Below, piece after piece: positions 1-6,417 of a stretch of DNA of 7,417 nucleotides. Every line of letters begins with the position of its first letter. Position 1 is the first letter of the stretch. Under the pieces are notes generated by a model that searched no databases, was not told the DNA's origin, and worked only from the letters and a program-made list of their open reading frames with translations. The stretch comes from Bdellovibrionales bacterium (GTDB lineage: Bacteria; Bdellovibrionota; UBA2428), in assembly GCA_018266335.1 (NCBI GenBank), contig JAFEAR010000199.1:1-7417 (forward strand), in the 5' to 3' direction. Position numbers and translations under genes: made by a program.

Positions 1-1010
1 AGCACGACGGTGTACGCTCCCCCATCGCGCATGTTGGTAAGCGTGATGGTGTTACCACCCACACTCGAAAGAACCTGGACGTTGCCCGTGTTGAAGTTCA
101 CCGTGGAACCCGCGAGAGTATTCGAAGCGGTGGTTACCTGAGCTGCGGATACCAACAAGTTGCCCGTCATGGTATCGCCCGATCGGTTTACCTTGCTACT
201 CACTAAACCGTTGAAGGTGTTCCAATCGGTGGAAGTTAAAATTCCCGAGGTTGAAGTGTTCGCCGTGCTTACGGAGATAACCGCCGCCGAACCACCAATG
301 ATGGCCGGCGAGTTAGTGATGGACACTGAACCCGCTCCCGTTAAGTTGCTCGTGTTCGTAGACGTTAAATTTTTTGAGGCGTCCGTAGACACCAACTTAC
401 TGGCCGTTAAGCCACTCACGTTTACGCCCGTGGTGTACAGGGCGCCACTCATGGTGTCGCCTGCCTTAGACACAAAGCTTCCGCTCACCACCGACGACGC
501 CGAGGTCGGCCCCCACAGCGTTCCGTTGTAAACTAAAACATCGTTGGTCGCGGGCGACGCGGACGACACAGAAACTCCCTGTAATCCGGTGGCAGAATCT
601 GCCGAGGCGGAAGAAATAGCAAAGGCTGCACCGCGAGATTTCATGCGCGGACGAACCGTCACGCCCGAATAACTCAACTCAAACCATAAGGCCGAAGCAG
701 CGCCGGCCGTGCTGATCACCGACTTGAGCGTGCTCGGACCTGCCACCGACGCATCGAGGTTGAGCGAGAATTTTCCGCTCACCGCAGTGGGCGTGTAAGC
801 GGACGGGGCCGTCCACAGGAGAGTTCCTCCCGAAGCCGCACTATAAACCTTGACGCCGATAGAAGTGGCTCCGGAGTAGGGGAGCCCCAGAGCATCGTAA
901 ATATTTCCGTCAATACGCAGCGACTGTGGAGTGGCTACCACTGAAGCGTGCCAGCCCCCTACCCAACAGACCAGAAGAACCAGGAGCGCCTTGATGTGTC
1001 GAACTGTCAT
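1..1010 (-). CDS. Exported phage-tail-fibre-like protein, C-terminus beyond window
   Basis: Reading leftward from ATG 1010, the frame is open for 336 codons to the window edge, so the C-terminus is missing. Residues 1-26 form a signal peptide (hydrophobic LLVLLVCWVGGW, then SVVA before TPQ), so the product is exported. Residues 27-140 form a domain shared with the divergent gene at 1428 (RIDGNIYDALGLP, LNLDAS, VRPRMKSRGAAFA). The rest is rich in Ser, Thr, Asn and Gly and has fibre-type motifs: two GDTM-[ST]-G copies near residues 184 and 278, LVSTDASKNLTST near 207 and LTSTDWNTFN near 258. These are common in phage tail fibres and in large Bdellovibrio and Bacteroidota fibre proteins. A trimeric adhesive fibre is my inference; a C-terminal tip or S74 chaperone would lie outside. 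In-frame ATGs at 1022 and 1025 are alternative starts. A GGGGGG run touches ATG 1010, so spacing does not settle the start. Confidence 0.85.
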   Translation of the reverse strand, partial: MTVRHIKALLVLLVCWVGGWHASVVATPQSLRIDGNIYDALGLPYSGATSIGVKVYSAASGGTLLWTAPSAYTPTAVSGKFSLNLDASVAGPSTLKSVISTAGAASALWFELSYSGVTVRPRMKSRGAAFAISSASADSATGLQGVSVSSASPATNDVLVYNGTLWGPTSASSVVSGSFVSKAGDTMSGALYTTGVNVSGLTASKLVSTDASKNLTSTNTSNLTGAGSVSITNSPAIIGGSAAVISVSTANTSTSGILTSTDWNTFNGLVSSKVNRSGDTMTGNLLVSAAQVTTASNTLAGSTVNFNTGNVQVLSSVGGNTITLTNMRDGGAYTVV

Positions 1011-1300
1011 CCCCCCGAGCATCATTAATCAGTATGCACGCTTATTGCGTCTTAGGAGGCCGGTTTCGCCTTTGGAGAACATCTACGCTAGAAAATCTGT
1101 TGCCATTACACCAACGAGATCGGGAGAGAAATTGAGAGTCAGGGAAATTAAATGAACTTCAACAGCTCACACTTCCCTCTATTCCGCCGGCGGCGAGTTT
1201 GCAGATAGTGAAGAGCTCTGTGTGCTACGAGGCTTCGCCTAGCTACCGGAGTTGGCAGCCCGTCGAAATCGCCTCCCTTGTAACTTTCATAAAAATCAAT

Positions 1301-1330
1301 TTGAAACCACTAAATTGGTTCCCGTAATAA
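1301..1330 (+). promoter_or_regulatory. Possible sigma70-type promoter for the fibre-like gene at 1428
   Basis: TTGAAA (1301-1306) matches five of six bases of the -35 consensus. It is followed after 18 bases by TAATAA (1325-1330), which matches the -10 consensus at only three positions. The local AT-richness and location about 100 bases before the start codon fit. The -10 match is poor, so this is only a candidate. Confidence 0.25.
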
Positions 1331-1362
1331 CTTGATATCCCTAACAAAAAAAACCGGTCAAA

Positions 1363-1393
1363 GTGAATTCGTCTCATCCTCCCGAAAATTCAC
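1363..1393. repeat. Inverted repeat GTGAATT-N17-AATTCAC
   Basis: Perfect 7-base arms lie at 1363-1369 and 1387-1393, 35 bases before the start codon at 1428. The centre-to-centre distance is 24 bases, a little over two helical turns, so a dimeric repressor or activator could bind it. It could equally form a weak leader hairpin. No T-run follows, so it is not a terminator. Confidence 0.35.
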
Positions 1394-1427
1394 GGTGCAT
1401 GTTCCCGAATGGATACACTAAGGGAGT

Positions 1428-2249
1428 ATGCTCCGCGCACTTTTACATCGAGGGTGCTTCTGGATAGCGGTGGCGGCATTTTTTGCTTCGTTCCCGGCCT
1501 TTGCAACGCCTCAAATTGTGCGAGTTGATGGATCAATATTCGATACGGCGGGTTTGCCGATTACCACCAATAAAGATATCCGTATTTCGGCCTATGCTGC
1601 TGCTACCGGCGGATCGGCGCTTTGGACATCGTCCGTTTACAACACTCCCCTGAGCTCTGGACGTTTCACCATCAATCTCGATGCCTCGAGCGGCTCCCCT
1701 TCACTGTCATCGCGCATCGGTGCTTTGGCGGCGAGTGCCTCAATTTGGTTTGAAATCGAAGTCGACTCCGGAGCTGCGAACGGTTCGATGGACACGAGCA
1801 CCATCGTCCGCCCCCGAATTCGATCCCGCGGCTCGCTGTTTGCCTTGTCGTCTAGCCAAGCGGATAGTCTGACGGGCGTCACGGCAACGGCCACCGAACT
1901 GAATTACCTGAGCGGGGTTACGGCCAACGTGCAATCTCAACTGAACTCGAAGGGGTCTGCCTCTGGCTTTACCCTGTCCGCAAAGTCCGGTAACTTTACT
2001 GCCAGCGACGGCGCTGGATACTATTACCGCATCAGTGCAACGGCGACGGTGACATTGCCCGCATCGCCAGCCGACGGAAGCGTGCGTAAGTTTAAGGTCA
2101 CTGGCGGTACCGCCACCTTCAACACCACGGGCGGCGACGTAATCAACCGTGCTAACGGCACGACGAGTGCTTCGGGTACACTAACTCTAGAATCCCAAGA
2201 TGGGGTCCTTGAATTGATTGCTGTAACAGGGGGATGGGATGAAACTTAA
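1428..2249 (+). CDS. Exported short phage-tail-fibre-like protein
   Basis: The 273-residue product starts with a signal peptide (residues 1-26, ending AFA before TPQ). Residues 27-150 are clearly homologous to the N-terminus of the divergent gene: RVDGSIFDTAGLP, SGRFTINLDASS, WFEIE, VRPRIRSRGSLFALSSSQAD. It has an insert near residues 112-126 (AANGSMDTST) that the other copy lacks. Residues 153-176 (TATELNYLSGVTANVQSQLN) are a typical trimeric phage tail-fibre stalk motif. Residues 180-273 form a Gly/Ser/Thr-rich beta domain ending LELIAVTGGWDET, which resembles fibre tips. I infer a short exported trimeric fibre, probably an adhesin or envelope-decorating protein. ATG 1428 is the only start that leaves a full signal peptide. 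The purine tract AGGGAG ends one base before it, an unusually tight spacing. The 3' end overlaps the next gene. Confidence 0.88.
   Translation: MLRALLHRGCFWIAVAAFFASFPAFATPQIVRVDGSIFDTAGLPITTNKDIRISAYAAATGGSALWTSSVYNTPLSSGRFTINLDASSGSPSLSSRIGALAASASIWFEIEVDSGAANGSMDTSTIVRPRIRSRGSLFALSSSQADSLTGVTATATELNYLSGVTANVQSQLNSKGSASGFTLSAKSGNFTASDGAGYYYRISATATVTLPASPADGSVRKFKVTGGTATFNTTGGDVINRANGTTSASGTLTLESQDGVLELIAVTGGWDET
2228..2241 (+). promoter_or_regulatory. Ribosome binding site inside the upstream gene
   Basis: AGGGGG, then five bases, then ATG 2239, all inside the last codons of the fibre-like gene. It fixes the start of the exported protein and supports translational coupling. The ATG at 2234 is in another frame and sits too close to the purine tract. 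Confidence 0.6.
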
Positions 2250-2853
2250 ATATATCTTTGCGACAACGCTCTTCACGAGCTCTATTCTCTTCGGCACCGA
2301 TGCATGGAGCGGTTCCTACGGCAAACTATCTCCCATCAACGGTACGGATTCGACTTACGTCATTACGGTTCCCGCCCAGTCGATTCCATCGACGGCCGCC
2401 GAACTCTTCGAGATGACCGGCTCGGCCAGCAAGGTCGTTCGCGTTCAGGAAATTCTCGTGGACACCTGGAACACTGCCGGCGGATATGCCTCCATCACCT
2501 ACTTTAACGTGTACCGCAGAAGTTCGGCCGCCTCCGGAGGTGCAGCAACCAGCGTAACACCGGCCAAACTCGACACGAACAACTCGGCGTCCTCAATCGT
2601 TTCGTCGAAATACTTCACCACCGCACCCACGGCGGGATCGCTCGTGGACACTTTGGCCCGAATACTCATTTACTCCGTCGGCATGCCGATTCCCTGGAAC
2701 CGCGCGCTGTTCAAGGCCGATACGCCGTCTCAGGCCATCACCCTGCGGGGGGCCAGCGACTACCTCACCGTTGGTGTCACGGCTAACGCGTACAACAACG
2801 GCGCGTACGGTACCTATCTGATCAACGTAAAATTCACTGAGTCTGCGAACTAG
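2239..2853 (+). CDS. Exported protein resembling small phage virion proteins
   Basis: The 204-residue product has a signal peptide (MKLKYIFATTLFTSSILFG, cleavage near residue 22-24). The mature part is Ser/Thr/Ala-rich and predicted to be all-beta. The segments LFEMTGSASKVVRVQEI (56-72), YRRSSAASGGAAT (92-104), VTPAKLDTNNSAS (106-118) and FTTAPTAGSLV (126-136) resemble a family of uncharacterised proteins in phage structural regions, where one sees a T-GSA-KTVRV strand followed by KRS-A-SGG-ST. I recall this from memory and assign no function. The gene starts 11 bases inside the upstream fibre-like gene, with AGGGGG (2228-2233) five bases before its ATG, so the two are almost certainly co-transcribed and coupled. 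A partner subunit or cap of that fibre is a reasonable inference. Confidence 0.85.
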   Translation: MKLKYIFATTLFTSSILFGTDAWSGSYGKLSPINGTDSTYVITVPAQSIPSTAAELFEMTGSASKVVRVQEILVDTWNTAGGYASITYFNVYRRSSAASGGAATSVTPAKLDTNNSASSIVSSKYFTTAPTAGSLVDTLARILIYSVGMPIPWNRALFKADTPSQAITLRGASDYLTVGVTANAYNNGAYGTYLINVKFTESAN

Positions 2854-2933
2854 ACGTTCTTTCTCTATCGATTTCATCGCAAGCACCAAGAAGTTTGCCA
2901 GCCTTCTCCTTCTGTGACAGGATTTTGGTGTAC

Positions 2934-4341
2934 ATGAACCCGAGAAAATTCGTCTGGATCTTGAACGCATTCTTTTTCGCCTGCACGGCTTCCAAATCGC
3001 CGGAATTTGCCACAACCGAACTCAAGATAGACGCCCCCTATTTAACGAAGGTCTCCTCGTCCGCCGAGTTCAAGACACTACGCCAAATCGCTCAAGGAGC
3101 GCGACTACATTCCCCTACTCATTCAAACTTACGACATTCAAGATGCCTCGGGCCCGTATAAATTCTACGGCCTTCAGTCGTACCCCGAAGATCTTATTAG
3201 CGAACACTCCATTCTCTACGCCTATCGCACCGTTAAAAAGGTTTTCGATCCCGCGCCGCTCAACTTCGTATCCAGCGGAACCCACCAGACGACGCTTACA
3301 GTCGCTTCCGCTATCAGCGCCGCGGGCGCGCGAATTTTCAAAATGGAGGATCTACTGGGATCCATCAGGTACCTTCCCATGAATACGGGCGAGGCCTGGG
3401 GCATTCTGCGCGTGTTTCCCAAAGACGTTTGGGATCTTAACGCACGCGATATTCCAATTTTCGACGAGCTCCCGCTGGACCTTTCCGTTACTGCAGGCGC
3501 AATCACATATTCCAGCCAGAACCCAGGCTCGCACATCTACCTTAAAGCACGGGAAAGAGGCACGCCGGACATGGTCCTTCGCGACAAGACCGCGATTGAA
3601 AGCCTCCGCAATCAATTCGACGGCAAGCCCATTCATCTGCGGGTCGCCGAAGAGACCTACACCATCGAGAGCACGACTCTCGATAAGGTCGAATCCGAGC
3701 TTCGCAAAAAAATTCCCTCCAACTGGATCACTCAAGAATCTGGCTCCATTCGAGAGGTCCGCTTCTACGACGAAATGTGTGCCCGGGGCAGCCCCATGGC
3801 CGATTGCCTGAACATTGATCTGAGTCGAAGCTTCGGCGGAAAAGCGGCTCGCCTTGCGTTTCTGACTCATCCCGATGTTCTCGGCCAAACCTGGGCCGCG
3901 GCGCACGGATTTAATTATCCCCTTGTTCCGGATGGCTTTGGAATCCCGACTTCATTTTACCCGGACTTCGTGACCGCCAACCCTTCGCTTGCAAACCTGC
4001 TTAAGGATTTTATCGCTAAGGAGAAGAACTTCGAACTTAGCTCCAATCAACGTCGAGAGCTCCTCATGAAGATCCGTAGCGCTTTTTACGCGGGCAAGAT
4101 CCCCGACGAAACCTGGAAATCGATTGTGGTCGCGCTACGCAAATTGGAAGACCGCGTGTTCTCAGCCTCGCCTTCGCTCGACCCCCAAAAGGGCCTCAAG
4201 CTCAAGATCCGCTCTAGCGCCTCGGCCGAAGACATCCCGGGTTTTAACGGAGCCGGCCTTCACGAGAGCTACGGAGCCAAGCTTCCCTACCGACGCTCGA
4301 AATTTATTGAGAGTCTCTCGGTAATCCAATCTTTGAATTGA
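2934..4341 (+). pseudogene. Decayed exported PEP/pyruvate-binding-domain protein
   Basis: Translation starts in one frame at ATG 2934 (or GTG 2928, five bases after AGGA) with a hydrophobic N-terminus (FVWILNAFFFAC), a possible lipoprotein signal with Cys-17. That frame stays sensible to about 3074 (KVSSSAEFK). Homology then continues in the +1 frame (HYAKSLKERDYIPLLIQTYD) and stays open to TGA 4341. Around 3450-3590 lies a swivel-type domain with GSHIYLKARERGTP, His codon 3532-3534, like the phosphohistidine domains of PEP-utilising enzymes. From 3832 a PPDK-N domain begins (FGGKAARLAFL), reaching KIRSSASAEDIPGFNGAGLHESY at 4204-4272. It then stops after an unrelated short tail, lacking roughly the second half of the ATP-grasp fold. 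Related proteins have phosphotransferase-type domains, but I expect no activity here. A sequencing error could explain the frameshift but not the truncation. Confidence 0.75.
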
Positions 4342-4355
4342 GCTGGCTGATCCGA

Positions 4356-4391
4356 AAGACAGGCGCTTCGGGAAACCGAGGCGCCTGTCTT
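4356..4391 (+). terminator. Strong rho-independent terminator with GAAA tetraloop
   Basis: AAGACAGGCGCTTCGG (4356-4371) pairs with 4376-4391 over 16 base pairs, with one T-G wobble, around a GAAA loop at 4372-4375. TGTATTTGTT follows, a moderately T-rich tail in the plus direction. It lies 14 bases after the stop codon of the decayed PEP/pyruvate-binding gene, so it ends that transcript. The minus-strand side has only a short T-run (TTTC), so bidirectional action is less likely. Confidence 0.85.
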
Positions 4392-4677
4392 GTATTTGTT
4401 GCCACAGCCGTACGCGCCAGCCAGCCCCCCTGAGCAGAGTGAAAATCAAACTCGAGGGGCTTTGCGAGTGGAAGGCGTTTCTCAAATGGGGTGAGGGATA
4501 CACTCAAAGACGTTTTCGACAAAACCTAAGCCTCAGACCAACTCTTGGTAATTCCTGCCAAGATCGGCAAAAACTGGCGACACGACTGAGAAAATCTTTC
4601 CCAACCTTTTCCCACTCCTTTCCCAATCGCTCAGTATCTCGCGTGGTTCAACTACCCTAGTGTCGCGGGCACCAAAT
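4392..4677. other. Convergent intergenic stretch with no convincing gene
   Basis: These 286 bases lie between the plus-strand terminator and the stop of the minus-strand lipoprotein. The plus-strand open frame at 4439-4660 has no ribosome binding site, no signal peptide and a basic, low-information composition, so I do not call it. The stretch contains three TTTCCC direct repeats at 11-base spacing (4597-4624) and the left arm of a hairpin that spans the lipoprotein stop codon. It may be a remnant of whatever event removed the end of the upstream gene, but I recognise no mobile-element sequence. Confidence 0.5.
4597..4624. repeat. Three TTTCCC repeats at 11-base spacing
   Basis: TTTCCC occurs at 4597-4602, 4608-4613 and 4619-4624, each 11 bases from the next. 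On the other strand this reads GGGAAA three times. The near-helical spacing could present the motifs on one face of the DNA. The region is convergent and has no downstream gene in reach, so a promoter role is unlikely. Confidence 0.45.
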
Positions 4678-4694
4678 TCAAGGATGCGTGCCCG
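4666..4694 (-). terminator. Possible hairpin at the end of the lipoprotein gene
   Basis: CGGGCAC (4666-4672) and GTGCCCG (4688-4694) form a 7-base-pair stem with a 15-base loop that contains the TGA of the minus-strand lipoprotein. No T-run follows on the minus strand, so it is not a classical intrinsic terminator. It could protect the mRNA 3' end. Confidence 0.3.
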
Positions 4695-6417
4695 TCACAT
4701 TCCCCTGCGCATCCATCTCGATCGTGATCGGCCCAATGATCCGCTGTCCGTTCAGGTACGAGCCATCTTTCATGAGGTATCCGCCGAAGCCGCCTAAGAA
4801 GACCGTCTTCGGAAATCCGCCCGCATAAAACTCTACGCGGCGAACATCGTAAAAGGTGGGTTCAGCGATAGATCCCGAACTGGTTGGTCCAACAAGGGCT
4901 TCCCCCCGCGGGTTGACCGCCTGGATTTCTCCCGACGGCGACCATTCAACACCGCCGGCCGCCACGGAAACGAGCCAGTTGGAGGGCAGCCTCAAAGGGC
5001 CCGAACTTACGTAAATTCTCCCATCGACACCGATGGAGATCTGTTCGATTGGTCCCGAAACGGCGAGCTGTCCGTTCGGATAAAAACTGAGAGGGCCCGA
5101 GAGATATATCTGCCCGTATAGGGTTTTCACGAAACTTGGGTCGCAGCCTTCGATCGAGCGAACGATTCCCGACGAAGCGTCATATTCCAAATGGCCATGG
5201 ACACCGACAAAAGTCAGTCCTCCAACCGTAACTCGGTTGGTGTTGTTCATGAAGTTACCCAAAAGCGTAGACTTCACATTTTCGGCGGCATCAAAGAGAA
5301 CGCTCGCGACGAAGTCGCCGTAGTGCTGCCCCTTCCAGTTAAAGGGCAAAGAGTCCCAACTCCGAACCGATCGCAGTGTGCCAGACGCCGGATCAAATTC
5401 AAAGTTAGAGCTCGAATCCGCTTCGGCTCGCTCGGACCTAAAATCATATCCGTCACCGATCAGTTGTCCGTCAAAGGACAAGACGCGATCATCCGCATCC
5501 AGAACAAGGCGACTCGGAAAAAGTCGGTACGTGTGAGCGCCCACGCGAAACCCTTCGATCGTCGCATCGATGCTTAGAGTGCGGGTAAAACGCCCGTCCT
5601 TCGTTTCATCCAAAACCCCACGGGTCCAAATCTTTTGTCCGTTCACGAGATAAGGAAAAGCGTAGTTCCCCAAGACGCCTAGCTTGGACGGAAGTGCGAG
5701 CAAGGGAGTCTCGCCGAATTCATCTCGCGAAAATAGCCAACCGACGATCGGGCGGGCGCCCGTTGAGGTCGAAGAACCTCGTTCCGCCGCAATCTCATAG
5801 ACGAGCTCATGAATCACCAGCGCGGTCTTGCTCGTATCGTCGAGCAGATGGAAGAGCTTGGCATTGTAGTAAACGATGTTTCCTTGCCGCACAGCCTGTT
5901 GAATAAGAAGACAATTGGCCGGCAAAATTTCAGCTTCATTCGAGTCATCGATCTCAACCACCGCTTGGCTGGCTTTCCAATTCGCGAGCGGTATCTTCGA
6001 ATAGGTTTCATCGATCTTGTCGCCCAAAGTCGTGCGCGTTTTGGCGCGATCTATGACCGTACGGATCCGCGTCGGCAAATCGCCGCTCAAAGATAAGAGC
6101 GGATGCACCTGCGGCGGGAATCCCGTCGGGAGCTGATACTCGTAAAGGTCGAGGGTCCGAATGGACTCGATGTCGTCGAGCGCACCGGGATTCTCGAAAG
6201 GGTCTTGGGGCGCGTTGCTGTAACGATTCTTCAACAAGGTCTCCTGGACCTGATTGCGCATCGACAAGCTCTTGAAGCACACGACCGAATCGCCGCCGTT
6301 GCCCTTGTCGAAACCCGCCGCGAGCGAGCTCGTGCCCGTGAAAGATTTGCCGTGACCACCACAAGCAGCGGCGAGCACCAGCAAAGAAAGAGTCGCGGCC
6401 GATTTAATCGTTTTCAT
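4678..6417 (-). CDS. GNGGD-type lipoprotein with C-terminal beta-repeats
   Basis: The 579-residue product has a lipoprotein signal (MKTIKSAATLSLLVLAAAC, Cys-19), so it should be anchored in a membrane facing the periplasm or surface. Residues 39-48 (GNGGDSVVCF) and 86-95 (IRTLDLYEYQ) match a signature I know from Bdellovibrio exported proteins of unknown function. These also have a central HE motif, here LVIHELVYEIA (200-210), reminiscent of a degenerate zinc-peptidase helix but without HExxH. From about 290 to 579 there are repeated units of a Gly-aromatic segment followed by a strand-turn of the type FDASSG-V or FYPNGQL, near 292, 361, 398, 433 and 466, and at the C-terminus. The start is set by GGAGA five bases before ATG 6417. 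The first 14 bases overlap the upstream regulator gene, so expression is coupled to it. Molecular function is unknown. Confidence 0.85.
   Translation of the reverse strand: MKTIKSAATLSLLVLAAACGGHGKSFTGTSSLAAGFDKGNGGDSVVCFKSLSMRNQVQETLLKNRYSNAPQDPFENPGALDDIESIRTLDLYEYQLPTGFPPQVHPLLSLSGDLPTRIRTVIDRAKTRTTLGDKIDETYSKIPLANWKASQAVVEIDDSNEAEILPANCLLIQQAVRQGNIVYYNAKLFHLLDDTSKTALVIHELVYEIAAERGSSTSTGARPIVGWLFSRDEFGETPLLALPSKLGVLGNYAFPYLVNGQKIWTRGVLDETKDGRFTRTLSIDATIEGFRVGAHTYRLFPSRLVLDADDRVLSFDGQLIGDGYDFRSERAEADSSSNFEFDPASGTLRSVRSWDSLPFNWKGQHYGDFVASVLFDAAENVKSTLLGNFMNNTNRVTVGGLTFVGVHGHLEYDASSGIVRSIEGCDPSFVKTLYGQIYLSGPLSFYPNGQLAVSGPIEQISIGVDGRIYVSSGPLRLPSNWLVSVAAGGVEWSPSGEIQAVNPRGEALVGPTSSGSIAEPTFYDVRRVEFYAGGFPKTVFLGGFGGYLMKDGSYLNGQRIIGPITIEMDAQGNVTGTHP

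Larger units (their letters stand above)
1026..1427. promoter_or_regulatory. Divergent intergenic region between the two fibre-like genes
   Basis: These 402 bases separate two divergently transcribed paralogues and should hold both promoters. I see no credible gene here. Visible elements are a 10-base GC palindrome (CCGCCGGCGG, 1184-1193), an A-run (1346-1353), a possible sigma70-type promoter towards the right-hand gene, and an inverted repeat GTGAATT-N17-AATTCAC just upstream of it. Towards the left-hand gene I see no promoter better than chance. The stretch from 1281 to 1353 is clearly richer in A and T than its surroundings, as expected of a promoter. Confidence 0.6.

Noticed and set aside
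160..531. Plus-strand open frame of 123 codons
   Set aside because: It lies antisense within the minus-strand fibre-like gene, whose frame has the signal peptide and fibre motifs. The Val/Pro-rich product looks like a codon-composition shadow.
931..1155. Plus-strand open frame of 74 codons across the start of the left fibre-like gene
   Set aside because: It is basic and low in hydrophobic pattern, has no ribosome binding site, and overlaps the signal peptide region of a well-supported gene on the other strand.
1211..1245. Possible hairpin GCTA-cga-GGC-ttc-GCC-TAGC in the divergent region
   Set aside because: The stem is short and interrupted by a three-base bulge, no T-run follows, and it fits no gene end.
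1..2853. Prophage remnant
   Set aside because: The fibre-like and virion-like proteins all carry signal peptides, and no integrase, terminase, capsid or lysis gene is visible, so a host-owned fibre locus fits better.
2895..2933. ATG 2895 as start of the exported PEP/pyruvate-binding relative
   Set aside because: It adds a non-hydrophobic stretch before the signal sequence. AGGA at 2919-2922 points to GTG 2928 or ATG 2934 instead.
3352..3906. Minus-strand open frame of 184 codons
   Set aside because: It is antisense to the PEP/pyruvate-binding relative, whose frame carries recognisable motifs throughout the same stretch.
4439..4660. Plus-strand open frame of 73 codons in the convergent region
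   Set aside because: It has no ribosome binding site and no recognisable domain, and it lies just after a strong terminator.
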